Source of the DNA: CANHVK01 sp046304235 | Lineage (GTDB): Bacteria > Bacteroidota > Bacteroidia > Flavobacteriales_D > Crocinitomicaceae | Direction of reading: 5' to 3' | Assembly (NCBI GenBank): GCA_046304235.1 | Contig: JBKCEW010000138.1 | Span: 1 to 30,824, forward strand | Length of the DNA: 30,824 bases | Part shown: positions 9,169-17,097 of the stretch, piece by piece | How positions within the stretch are numbered: the stretch's first letter is position 1 | Layout of the letters: every line of letters begins with the position of its first letter | Translations under genes and position numbers: made by a program | The notes under the pieces: model-generated | Seen by the model: the letters and a program-made list of their open reading frames with translations, nothing else | Told to the model about the DNA's origin: nothing | The model's database searches: none

Positions 9169-9206
9169 TTAGATTAAAGACAAAAAGAACAAAGAATAAA
9201 GACTTG
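9169..9206 (+). repeat. Heptad-phased intergenic element, copy A
   Basis: A 38-bp AT-rich element in the thiolase leader. Read on the plus strand it begins TTAGATTAAAGAC and ends AAAGACTTG, with AGA-type words every 7-8 bases. Copies B (9595-9632) and C (22451-22489) share the ends and the length. A and B are inverted relative to each other around the four-helix-bundle gene and share an exact 12-base word, AAAGAATAAAGA. Confidence 0.6.
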
Positions 9207-9236
9207 TTAATCTTGCCTGATTTTTTTATTTATAAT

Positions 9237-9593
9237 TTAAATTATACTTGAATATATAGATTTTTTAAACCCTGATATCATTTTTTGAATTTCAATCACT
9301 TTATTATGACAATCTAAAATATCAACTTCGAATAATTCAGAAATTAAAATTAACTGCGTTTCTAATTCAAATGAAGATGAAATTGCAATATTTAGAAAAT
9401 GAATAAATTCTTTTTCACTAGTTCTACCAGAGCCCTCTGCTATATTGGATGGAATTGAAACTACAGATCTGTTAATTTGAGAACAAAGTCCAAACTTTTC
9501 TTCAAAGGGTAAAGACTTTGTACATTGATAAACCATCTTAACTAAAAACATTGATTCTTTCCAAATCTTCAATTCTCTAAAATTATGTTTCAT
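9237..9593 (-). CDS. Four-helix-bundle protein (S23/IVP family)
   Basis: A 118-residue protein with the hallmark of the family first found in intervening sequences of 23S rRNA genes (TIGR02436 type): RELKIWKESM near the start, SLPFEEKFGLCSQINRS (about 43-59), SIPSNIAEGSGR (about 66-77) and a final helical pair. It is expected to fold as an all-helical bundle that assembles into a pentamer; its molecular role is unknown, and nucleic-acid binding has been proposed for relatives. It is inserted between two genes that normally belong together, the dehydrogenase/hydratase fusion and the thiolase. Inverted copies of a 38-bp repeat lie on both sides: one fills the whole 39-base gap before its start, the other lies after its stop. 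No rRNA sequence is near. Confidence 0.9.
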   Translation of the reverse strand: MKHNFRELKIWKESMFLVKMVYQCTKSLPFEEKFGLCSQINRSVVSIPSNIAEGSGRTSEKEFIHFLNIAISSSFELETQLILISELFEVDILDCHNKVIEIQKMISGFKKSIYSSII

Positions 9594-9594
9594 T

Positions 9595-9632
9595 GAAGTC
9601 TTTTTTCTTTATTCTTTAAATCTTTTTTCTAA
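9595..9632 (-). repeat. Heptad-phased intergenic element, copy B
   Basis: A 38-bp element occupying the entire gap between the stop of the dehydrogenase/hydratase gene (9633) and the four-helix-bundle start (9593), apart from one base. On the minus strand it begins TTAGAAAAAAGA and ends AAAGACTTC; the G of its AGA words recurs at spacings of 7, 8, 7 and 7. It shares an exact 12-base word with copy A in inverted orientation, so A and B could pair across the gene. Confidence 0.6.
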
Positions 9633-12038
9633 TTAATTACGTAATATCTTCCCAAACTTCAATATGCTTTCCAAACGTTCTAATGTTTTTCGCTGTTGAC
9701 ATAATTCTAAAAATGCTTTTCTTTCAAGATCTAGAACATATTGTTCTGAAACCAATGTGTTTTCAGACAAATCACCTCCGGCTAATACATACCCTAGTTG
9801 TTCGGAAATAACTTGATCATGTTCAGACATATAGTTTCCGGATAACATTGAATGTGCTCCGACGTAAACAATACCTAATGCTTCTTTACCTAAAACGGTA
9901 ATATTTTTCAATCTTTTTGGAGCAATATAACCCGCATTTGCCAATTCTAAACACGCTTGTTTTGCTCTTAGCAGATGAAAATCTCTACTTACAACTACTT
10001 CATCAATTCCTTTTCTTAAGTATCCTAAATCAAAAGCTTCGTATGCAGAAGTTGAAACTTTGGCTTGTCCAATGGTTAAAAACTTATCTCTGAAACGATT
10101 GATTTTAATGTCTCCTGCTTGTAGCTCGTCCGAAAGTCTTTTTGCAAATTCTTTTGTTCCACCACCACCAGGAATCAAACCAACACCAAACTCAACCAAT
10201 CCCATGTATAATTCAGCATGTGCAACTACTTTATCAGCATGCATAGACATTTCGCAACTTCCACCCAATGCTAAATTATGTGGAGCAACGACCACAGGAA
10301 TATTTGAATAACGAATACGCATCATGACATCTTGAAAAGCTTTGATCGCGAAATTTAATTCATCATACTCTTGCTCGATAGCCATCATAAAGATCATACC
10401 AACGTTAGCTCCAGCAGAGAAATTTTGACCCGTATTGTAAATAACTAAGCCTTTATAATTTTCTTCTGCTAAATCAATTGCTTTATGAATACCAGCCACT
10501 ACTCCTCCACCAATCGTATTCATTTTAGTATGAAATTCAAGATTCAAAATTCCATCTCCTAAATCAACAATTGTAGTATCTGCATTTTTCCAAATGGTAT
10601 TCGTTTCTCTTAAATTATCAAGTATTACTAATTTTTCAGTTCCTGGAATTACCTCATAGTTTTTATTAAACTGATTGTAATACAATTTATTTCCATTTTC
10701 TTTTTTATAGAAACTAAATTCTTTTTTGTTTTCAATTTCGCTAATCCAAGCAGGAATTGTTTTACTAGATTTGTTTATAAAATCTAATCCTTGTTCGAAA
10801 CCAACAATATCCCAAGTTTCAAATGGACCTAATTCCCATCCAAAACCAGCTTTAATAGCATCGTCAATTTTATATAACTCATCAGATATTTCTGGAATAC
10901 GATTAGCTACATAAGCAAATAATCCTCCAAAAATATCTCTATAAAACTCTCCTGCTTTATCGTTTGCATGTAACAAGAAAAAAGTTCTTTTTTTCAAATC
11001 TTCAATTGATTTCGCTTGTTCTAAAGATGAAAATTTAACTTTTTGAGAAGACTTATATTCAATTGATTGTAAATCCAATACTAATATTTCAGATTTACCG
11101 TTTTCTAATTTAGCTTTTTTATAAAACCCTTGATTTGTTTTGGAACCCAAACAATTATTTTCAATCATACTTGCAATGTAGGAAGGTAATTTAAATACAT
11201 CTACCTCTTCATCATCTTTACAATTTTCTCGTAACCCGTTTGCTACATGAACAAGTGTATCCAAACCAACTACATCACATGTTCTAAAAGTTGCAGATTT
11301 AGGTCTACCTAAAACAGGACCTGTTAATTTATCAACCTCTTCAACCGAAAGTTTGAATTTCTCAACAGAATGAAATAAAGACATAATTGAATAAACACCC
11401 ACTCTATTAGCAATAAATGCAGGAGTATCTTTACATAGTACCGTTTTCTTACCTAAAAACCTACTTCCAAAATCCATCAAAAAATCTATTACCTCATTCG
11501 ATGTTTGAGGTGTTGGTATAATTTCAAGTAACTGTAAATATCTAGGAGGATTGAAAAAATGGGTTCCACAGAAATGAGTTTTAAAATCTTCAGATCTTCC
11601 TTCCAACATAAAATGAATCGGAATACCCGATGTATTAGAAGAAATTAAAGATCCGTGTTTCCTGTATTTCTCCACTTGGTCAAATATACTTTTCTTGATA
11701 TCTAGCCTTTCAACAACTACTTCAATAATCCAATCGCAATCAGAAATACGATACATATCATCTGTAAAATTTCCAGTAGAAATTCTATCGGTAAACTTTT
11801 TCGAATAAATCGGAGAAGGATTGGATTTTAAAGCAAATTCTAGAGAATCATTAACTATTCTGTTTTTAAACTTTACATCATCCAATGTCAACCCTAATTT
11901 AAGATCTTTATCCGTTAATTCTTTGGGTTGAATATCTAAAAGTAGGACTTGACAACCTATGTTTGCAAAATGACAAGCAATTCTAGAACCCATTACTCCT
12001 GATCCTAAAACTGCAACTTTTCTTATCGCTCTATTCAT
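9633..12038 (-). CDS. 3-hydroxyacyl-CoA dehydrogenase / enoyl-CoA hydratase fusion (FadB/FadN type)
   Basis: A bifunctional enzyme of 801 residues that hydrates trans-2-enoyl-CoA and oxidises the L-3-hydroxyacyl-CoA with NAD+. The domain order is that of Bacillus FadN rather than E. coli FadB: NAD-binding domain first (GSGVMG, residues 12-17; catalytic His in THFFNPP), then the two dehydrogenase C-terminal domains (about 205-440), then a crotonase domain (about 485-700). The crotonase part has the oxyanion-hole stretch FSAGANVG and both catalytic glutamates, in ALGGSCEMSM and GLVEFGVGLIPGGGGTKE, so hydratase activity is expected. It is first in the block with the thiolase. It could also perform the PaaF/PaaH steps of phenylacetate breakdown, given paaI just upstream; that is inference. 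Confidence 0.94.
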   Translation of the reverse strand: MNRAIRKVAVLGSGVMGSRIACHFANIGCQVLLLDIQPKELTDKDLKLGLTLDDVKFKNRIVNDSLEFALKSNPSPIYSKKFTDRISTGNFTDDMYRISDCDWIIEVVVERLDIKKSIFDQVEKYRKHGSLISSNTSGIPIHFMLEGRSEDFKTHFCGTHFFNPPRYLQLLEIIPTPQTSNEVIDFLMDFGSRFLGKKTVLCKDTPAFIANRVGVYSIMSLFHSVEKFKLSVEEVDKLTGPVLGRPKSATFRTCDVVGLDTLVHVANGLRENCKDDEEVDVFKLPSYIASMIENNCLGSKTNQGFYKKAKLENGKSEILVLDLQSIEYKSSQKVKFSSLEQAKSIEDLKKRTFFLLHANDKAGEFYRDIFGGLFAYVANRIPEISDELYKIDDAIKAGFGWELGPFETWDIVGFEQGLDFINKSSKTIPAWISEIENKKEFSFYKKENGNKLYYNQFNKNYEVIPGTEKLVILDNLRETNTIWKNADTTIVDLGDGILNLEFHTKMNTIGGGVVAGIHKAIDLAEENYKGLVIYNTGQNFSAGANVGMIFMMAIEQEYDELNFAIKAFQDVMMRIRYSNIPVVVAPHNLALGGSCEMSMHADKVVAHAELYMGLVEFGVGLIPGGGGTKEFAKRLSDELQAGDIKINRFRDKFLTIGQAKVSTSAYEAFDLGYLRKGIDEVVVSRDFHLLRAKQACLELANAGYIAPKRLKNITVLGKEALGIVYVGAHSMLSGNYMSEHDQVISEQLGYVLAGGDLSENTLVSEQYVLDLERKAFLELCQQRKTLERLESILKFGKILRN

Positions 12039-12095
12039 CCTTTGTTAATTTGATATCAAAAAAATGAAATTCTGAAATGACTTTCATGTATTTGA

Positions 12096-12132
12096 ATATT
12101 TATAAAAAAATAAACGAAGTATAAACTTCGTT
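12096..12132 (-). terminator. Terminator after paaI
   Basis: On the minus strand an 8-bp stem (AACGAAGT/ACTTCGTT, loop of 4, 12113-12132) is followed by TTTATTTTTTTA. It lies in the 151-base gap between paaI and the dehydrogenase/hydratase fusion. A second, weaker GAAGTT/AACTTC hairpin overlaps the paaI stop codon (12172-12191). The T-run is interrupted by one A, so termination may be incomplete. Confidence 0.75.
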
Positions 12133-12189
12133 CATTAAATATACAAAAAATAACTTTGGAGTTTTAATATCGAAGTTAAATAATCAACT

Positions 12190-12597
12190 TCACCACTCAA
12201 TCGAAGATATAGAAACTGTACCTTTCATCAAGGCAATTTTTTCGTTTTTTTGATTAAAAACATAAATACTATAAAAAGCAACGTTTTTATTTAACGATTC
12301 TTCTTTTGAAAAAACAGTTAAACAATCTCCTTCCATTACTTTTTTAAAATAAGAAAAGGAAGTATCAATAGTTACAGATTTGTACCCATTTGAATTAGAA
12401 GCAAAGGCAAGACAAGAATCTGCTAATGAATAAGCTATACCACCGTGAGCTATATTGAAGCCGTTTAGCATCAAATCATTTACATTTAAGCTTAAAGTGC
12501 ACTTCCCTTTATCCAATTCAATTATTTGTACACCAAGCCATTTGCTAAATGCATCATTAGAGAGCATTAAATCAACGATTTCGCTTGGTGATTTCAT
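12190..12597 (-). CDS. paaI: Hydroxyphenylacetyl-CoA thioesterase PaaI (hotdog fold)
   Basis: PaaI hydrolyses CoA esters that stall the phenylacetate pathway, freeing CoA. The protein has 135 residues, the normal length of the single hotdog domain. The motif NGFNIAHGGIAYSLADSCLA (about 46-65) matches the E. coli PaaI block N-G-x4-HGG-x4-SLAD-x2-FA closely and includes the catalytic Asp of SLAD; the next residues, SNSNG, also match. The start follows the preceding gene's stop by one base (TAACATG), so the two are very probably translationally coupled. paaA lies 9 kb away, but phenylacetate genes bracket the region. Generic PaaI-like thioesterases are also common, so substrate specificity is inferred. 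Confidence 0.87.
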   Translation of the reverse strand: MKSPSEIVDLMLSNDAFSKWLGVQIIELDKGKCTLSLNVNDLMLNGFNIAHGGIAYSLADSCLAFASNSNGYKSVTIDTSFSYFKKVMEGDCLTVFSKEESLNKNVAFYSIYVFNQKNEKIALMKGTVSISSIEW

Positions 12598-12598
12598 G

Positions 12599-13078
12599 TT
12601 AATTATTGATAGTTCTTGTCAATAAAACAATAGCAGCAAGTGCAACAATAAATAATTGAGTTGCTGTTTCATCATCTAACTCTGTACCATCTTCATCCGG
12701 CTCGGAAACCTCAACGATCATAAAACGAGTAAAATGAGGTTGATCGCAGAAATCATCTAAAATCTCTTCGTTATCAGTATCGAAATATTCATCTAACATT
12801 TCGTGAAATGGCTCTTGAAAAGCATCGATATGCTCTTCTGTAACTTCACCTATTTCTACTCCTTCGTTTTTGAATGCTTCGATTATTAAACTAAAATAGT
12901 ACATGATTAACCCCTCAAGCATTTCATTTTCATACTCTTCAGCGGCAGACATCAAATAACCAAGTAAAACAGGTTGTTTTTCTTCTTTTAAAGATAATTG
13001 TTCTACAAACTGATTCTCGTCTAAACTGTCAATTAAAGCAATCGCTTTAAGAATACTTTCGTGTGTAATGTGTTTCAT
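12599..13078 (-). CDS. Acidic protein of unknown function coupled to paaI
   Basis: A 159-residue protein I do not recognise. It starts MKHITHESIL, is very rich in Glu and Asp (for example DEDGTELDDETATQ) and appears mostly helical. It ends in a hydrophobic stretch, LFIVALAAIVLLTRTINN (about 142-159), which could be a tail membrane anchor or a buried helix. An in-frame ATG further upstream at 13111 was rejected, because it lies in the stem of the dnaN terminator and the residues MAFFL are just the translation of the hairpin and T-run. The ATG at 13078 is the next start and gives a normal N-terminus. Its stop is one base from the paaI start. Function is unknown. Confidence 0.8.
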   Translation of the reverse strand: MKHITHESILKAIALIDSLDENQFVEQLSLKEEKQPVLLGYLMSAAEEYENEMLEGLIMYYFSLIIEAFKNEGVEIGEVTEEHIDAFQEPFHEMLDEYFDTDNEEILDDFCDQPHFTRFMIVEVSEPDEDGTELDDETATQLFIVALAAIVLLTRTINN

Positions 13079-13097
13079 TGTATCTGTATTAATATGT

Positions 13098-13124
13098 AAA
13101 AAAAAAGCCATCTTAACGATGGCT
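13098..13124 (-). terminator. Rho-independent terminator after dnaN
   Basis: On the minus strand a GCCATC/GATGGC stem (13107-13123, plus one flanking A-T pair) with a five-base loop is followed by nine T (13098-13106). It begins six bases after the dnaN stop. It overlaps a spurious upstream start of the next gene and so helps to place that gene's true start at 13078. Confidence 0.92.
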
Positions 13125-13129
13125 CAACA

Positions 13130-14248
13130 TTATCTGTTTAACATCACTGGCATAACCAGCATTAAAATATCTTCGTGTTCATTGTCTCCATTCGATGGAA
13201 CAAGCAAACCAGCCCTAGAAGGAACACTCATTTGAATTTTAACTTCAGAAGATTCAATATTAGAGAGCATTTCCATTAAGAATCTTGCATTAAATCCAAT
13301 TTCCATATCATCACCATCATAATTACAAGTCAATCTTTCTTTTGATTCATTAGAAAAATCTAAATCCTCAGCAGAAATAGATAACTCTGCTCCAGCGATT
13401 TGCATTTTTATTTGGTGTGTAGATTTATTAGCAAAAATAGACACACGTTTAATAGCACTCAAAAATTGTTGTCTATCGATAGTTAATACGTTTGGATTTT
13501 CTTTTGGAATTACTGCTTCATAATTAGGATACTTACCATCAACTAAACGACAAGTCAAAACAATGTCATTAAAAGTAAAAACAGCATTTGAATCATTAAA
13601 CTCTACCAAAACTTCTTCATCACCTCTTAAATTTGACTTTAAAAGATTTAATGGTTTTTTAGGTAGAATAAATGCCCCATTAGATGTCGAAACAATGTCC
13701 GTTCTTTTATACCTAACTAATTTATGAGCATCAGTAGCAACGAAAATAATTTCAGCAGGTGAAAACTGACAATAAACACCACTCATCACTGGTCTTAGCT
13801 CATCATTACCAGTAGCAAAAATTGTTTTATTAATTGCTTTAGAAATGATATCAGCAGAAATTTTCACAGAATTACTCCCCTCAACATTTGGTGATTTAGG
13901 ATAATCATCCCCATTAAATCCAACCATTTTAGATTTTCCATTATCATAGGAAATCTCAATACCATAATTTGATTTATCAACCAAGAAAGTACAAGGTTGT
14001 TCTGGTAGATTTTTAAGTATATCTAAAAGTAATTTAGCAGGAATGGCAATTTTACCTGACTCATTTGCGTCCACTGTTAATGAAGTTTTCATTGTTGTTT
14101 CAACATCTGAAGCAGAAACAACTAATTGTCCATCATTAATTTCAAAGAGAAAATTATCTAATATAGGAAGTGAATTATTAGTAGTTAAAACACCACTAAT
14201 ACTCTGCAAATGACGTAAAAGTAAATTACTTGATACTATAAAATTCAT
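13130..14248 (-). CDS. dnaN: DNA polymerase III beta subunit (sliding clamp)
   Basis: The ring-shaped homodimeric clamp that tethers the replicative polymerase and other enzymes to DNA. The protein has 372 residues, the usual length, and three repeated clamp domains (about 1-120, 125-245, 246-372). Visible family blocks are LLDILKNLPEQP, ATDAHKLVRYKR and the C-terminal LMLVMPVMLNR, equivalent to the MPMRL-type end that forms part of the peptide-binding pocket. It is not next to dnaA here but downstream of gldF-gldG-DUF4340, the arrangement seen in gliding Bacteroidota. A TAnnTTTG box at 14264-14271 may give it its own promoter, and a strong terminator follows. Confidence 0.97.
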   Translation of the reverse strand: MNFIVSSNLLLRHLQSISGVLTTNNSLPILDNFLFEINDGQLVVSASDVETTMKTSLTVDANESGKIAIPAKLLLDILKNLPEQPCTFLVDKSNYGIEISYDNGKSKMVGFNGDDYPKSPNVEGSNSVKISADIISKAINKTIFATGNDELRPVMSGVYCQFSPAEIIFVATDAHKLVRYKRTDIVSTSNGAFILPKKPLNLLKSNLRGDEEVLVEFNDSNAVFTFNDIVLTCRLVDGKYPNYEAVIPKENPNVLTIDRQQFLSAIKRVSIFANKSTHQIKMQIAGAELSISAEDLDFSNESKERLTCNYDGDDMEIGFNARFLMEMLSNIESSEVKIQMSVPSRAGLLVPSNGDNEHEDILMLVMPVMLNR

Positions 14249-14263
14249 AGTCTAATTTTTTTT

Positions 14264-14271
14264 CAAAGTTA
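14264..14271 (-). promoter_or_regulatory. Candidate -7 promoter box for dnaN
   Basis: The minus strand reads TAACTTTG (a match to TAnnTTTG), 15 bases before the dnaN ATG, in the 41-base gap after the DUF4340 gene. It suggests dnaN can be transcribed apart from the gld genes. No -33 TTG is evident. Confidence 0.45.
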
Positions 14272-14289
14272 GCAATAAAAAAATAAGAT

Positions 14290-15312
14290 TTATTCTGGAT
14301 TTAAACCAAAATATAAATGTCCCATTAATAATGGATTAAAAACAAAATATTGACATTTTACTAGTTGACCACTTGGAATCATACACCAAAATCTATCTTG
14401 ATTATAAGAAACAGTATCTCCAAAAATATCCTCTGTTTTCTTTTCAAAAGGGATTCTATACATTTTTAACATGGTAGATTTACCAGAAATTTGTTTTAAA
14501 TTAAATATACAAAATGGTTTTGAACGCTTAATAGAATCTACTTGTTTTTGCTTAAGCGTATAGTTAACACTTTCAAAATGTATCTTTTTAAAATTATTCA
14601 GATAAGTTATAGCCATAGTAGTATCGAGTTTTTTCAAAATACGACCTCCTACCTTAACTAGATAGTTTGAACCATTTTTTTTCACGGAAAAACTTCTTTT
14701 TGGATTTTCAATCAATTTTACATCAACGTTAGCAATTACGTTTCTCTCTAATGAAAATAATTCAGTACAAATCCATCTTCTAGGATCAGCAAAAAATCTA
14801 GGTTCTATAATACCTTCCAACCCCTTAACCTTCATAATTACTGGTAAATCACTTTTTTCATTTGGAGTCTCTAGCTGCATATATGTACCATAATGATCTT
14901 GCGTAGAAAAACCAACATACCATGTTTTAAACCATTTACCATTTTGATAAATTTCAACTTTAGTATGATTACTCATCAGCTTACCGGTTATATTTTTTCT
15001 AGCATTTTCAGGGACATAACCTTTAAATTGAATGTTCCTAAAAGTTTCTAAAATAGTATGAACGGGAGCTTGTGTGACACATTCCCCATTCGATTTTATC
15101 CAACTATCGTTGTTTTTAACTAACTCAATTTTATTTTTATACGAATCAGAAATTATAATTTTATCAACACTAGAGGTATCTTTAACTTCAAAATCCAATA
15201 ATTCAGTATCTGATTTTCCTCTAACTCGTACCAAATTAGTTGCAAAAAAGCCCAACAATCCAACTATCACGATTATAATTACAAGTGAAGTTGTTTTTTT
15301 ATTATTTCCCAT
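14290..15312 (-). CDS. DUF4340-type membrane-anchored protein linked to gldG
   Basis: A 340-residue protein with one N-terminal membrane segment (about 9-28, after MGNNKKTTS) and an extracytoplasmic beta-rich domain. It contains the repeated pattern typical of DUF4340 proteins, for example a VDKIIIS...IELVKNNDSWI block (about 50-72) and RRWICTELF (about 179-187). Family members commonly sit directly after GldG/ABC_transp_aux proteins and are assumed to work with that transporter; no biochemical role is established. The start codon overlaps the gldG stop in TAATG, so translation is very probably coupled. Assignment to DUF4340 is from pattern recognition and context, and the role in gliding or secretion is inference. 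Confidence 0.8.
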   Translation of the reverse strand: MGNNKKTTSLVIIIVIVGLLGFFATNLVRVRGKSDTELLDFEVKDTSSVDKIIISDSYKNKIELVKNNDSWIKSNGECVTQAPVHTILETFRNIQFKGYVPENARKNITGKLMSNHTKVEIYQNGKWFKTWYVGFSTQDHYGTYMQLETPNEKSDLPVIMKVKGLEGIIEPRFFADPRRWICTELFSLERNVIANVDVKLIENPKRSFSVKKNGSNYLVKVGGRILKKLDTTMAITYLNNFKKIHFESVNYTLKQKQVDSIKRSKPFCIFNLKQISGKSTMLKMYRIPFEKKTEDIFGDTVSYNQDRFWCMIPSGQLVKCQYFVFNPLLMGHLYFGLNPE

Positions 15313-17090
15313 TACTTTACAGTATATTTTCTTTTTCTTAGATAAAATAAAATTCCACCAAACAAAACTATTATCATTGAGGGAATTAATGTATTAATTA
15401 TTTTGTAAAACCCAGATTCATTTTTAACCTTCTCTTTATCAATCGCATGAATATCAATTTGTTTACTTCGAATATCTAATACTGAATGGTCACCCATCAT
15501 ATAATCGACTAAATTCTGAAAAAACTCTTGATTTCCGTAAATCAATGGCTGCATATTAGCCATAGCCATGGTTTCATCCATTTTTAAGTTATTAAATGTT
15601 GATGGCTTGAACATATAAATACTATCAGACCCTCTCAGCAATGAATCGTACTTATTTTCAATAAATCTACCATTACCAACAACAAATATTTTTCCCTCTC
15701 GCTTACTTTTATCTAAAAAATTAACAGCAGGGTTATTTATAAAATCTCCTACTATTCTATTTTTGAAATGAGATTGAAAATTTCCTTCAATTACAGCTGC
15801 AATCGTTTTTTTGTTTGATTCATCATCAGGTGTTGGGTTTAAACGAGGATTTGGGCCATAATTCTTGTACATAATCAAACTAATCATAGGAGCCAATCCT
15901 GAAACAGTTGAGTTAGTAGAACTAGTCAAAACAGCCTTTTTACTGTTTTTATCATCACCAACAAACTCAATTTCGGATACGTAATTAAAAAGAACAGGAT
16001 CTAGATTTCTAGCGACTGGATGATCAGTATTAGAAGACCTAACACCATAAAACCAGGGTATTAAATATTGTTTTGCAGTAGGTATTAATTTAGGGGCACA
16101 TTGTACATCAAAAACCAAATTATCGTTGATTTTTACTCCATAATCAAATAACATTTTATCAATGTTTAAATTATGTCTTGTAGTATGTGTAAAACCCTTT
16201 CTCTTCAATGAATCCTCTTGAATAGCTAATTTATCAATGAAACACATTAGTCTCCCTCCGTTCATCAAAAATTGATCTATCAAGTATTTATCTTTATCTG
16301 AAAATGGTTTAGTTGGTCTAGCGATGATCAAACCAGTAACTCCTTTTAAAGCTTCTATCGAATCCTTCAACTCTATATCTTCAACAGAATAATAGGGAGA
16401 TAATAACGCTCTAACTCGCTGTGTCTGCTTAAAAGCTAATTCTCCATGGCCTTGTAAAAACGCAATACGAGGTTTGATATTTTGTGTTGCTCTTTTGATG
16501 GAGCTAATTAAAATATATTCTAAATTATTTATAGAATTTTGGATTTGTGAACCAAATTGATCATTTAACTCGTAAAATTTACCTTGAGGAGTACCGGGTA
16601 AAAACTGGACATGTGAAACAGTACTTCCATTATATTCAACCTCTGCACCTGGCCAAATAAGCATTTGATTGTTAGAACCATCCTTCATGAACATCAAATC
16701 CATCGGCATGATTCCTTTGCCTTTATTATAAAGTGTTTGAAATAGAAATGTCTTATCTTGTTCTGAACCTTCATTCGGGTCGATGAATTGATATTCAATT
16801 CGCTTTCCGGCAAAATGTTTAAATTCTTTCAACTTATCCTCAATAGCATTTCTGAAGGATTTTAACTCAGCAGGAAGATTTCCTTCTAAATAAATTTTTA
16901 ATAAAACACGATCTTTAAAATTTGACTCATCCTCAAGATAATTTTCAGTGTTTTTAGCTAGTGAAAAACGTTTATCCTCAGTAAAATCAAACCTAACATA
17001 GAGAAGGGATGCTATCACATTCAATATTACAATACCAACAATTACAACTGTTAGGTAAGACCAGTTAAAAATATTTCTTTTCGATTTCAA
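15312..17090 (-). CDS. gldG: Gliding-associated ABC transporter auxiliary/substrate-binding protein GldG
   Basis: GldG is the auxiliary membrane protein of the GldAFG ABC transporter, long associated with gliding motility. The protein has 592 residues with an N-terminal membrane anchor (about 11-30), then the motif YVRFDFTEDKRFSLAKNT (about 31-48) typical of the family. A large periplasmic ABC_transp_aux region follows, with RIAFLQGHGEL near 215-225, and a C-terminal membrane segment lies at about 567-583, ending in basic residues. The start is unusual: no ATG is available, and the frame opens with TTG at 17090, seven bases after the gldF stop; the next in-frame Met is about 125 residues in, far beyond the anchor. 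An ATT one codon upstream is the alternative. Confidence 0.9.
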   Translation of the reverse strand: MKSKRNIFNWSYLTVVIVGIVILNVIASLLYVRFDFTEDKRFSLAKNTENYLEDESNFKDRVLLKIYLEGNLPAELKSFRNAIEDKLKEFKHFAGKRIEYQFIDPNEGSEQDKTFLFQTLYNKGKGIMPMDLMFMKDGSNNQMLIWPGAEVEYNGSTVSHVQFLPGTPQGKFYELNDQFGSQIQNSINNLEYILISSIKRATQNIKPRIAFLQGHGELAFKQTQRVRALLSPYYSVEDIELKDSIEALKGVTGLIIARPTKPFSDKDKYLIDQFLMNGGRLMCFIDKLAIQEDSLKRKGFTHTTRHNLNIDKMLFDYGVKINDNLVFDVQCAPKLIPTAKQYLIPWFYGVRSSNTDHPVARNLDPVLFNYVSEIEFVGDDKNSKKAVLTSSTNSTVSGLAPMISLIMYKNYGPNPRLNPTPDDESNKKTIAAVIEGNFQSHFKNRIVGDFINNPAVNFLDKSKREGKIFVVGNGRFIENKYDSLLRGSDSIYMFKPSTFNNLKMDETMAMANMQPLIYGNQEFFQNLVDYMMGDHSVLDIRSKQIDIHAIDKEKVKNESGFYKIINTLIPSMIIVLFGGILFYLRKRKYTVK

Positions 17091-17097
17091 AATGAGA

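Noticed and set aside
9169..9206. CRISPR-like or tRNA-like repeat
   Set aside because: Copies are far apart and inverted, have no spacers, and form no cloverleaf.
9164..9632. 23S rRNA intervening sequence
   Set aside because: The four-helix-bundle protein belongs to that family, but the flanks are protein-coding genes and no rRNA sequence is present.
12049..12060. 12-base palindrome TTTGATATCAAA upstream of the dehydrogenase/hydratase gene
   Set aside because: A perfect dyad and well placed, but palindromes of this length are expected several times by chance in such AT-rich sequence and no second copy or promoter box supports it.
13079..13111. Upstream in-frame ATG that would add 11 residues to the acidic protein
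   Set aside because: The codons are the dnaN terminator stem and its T-run; the ATG at 13078 gives a normal start.
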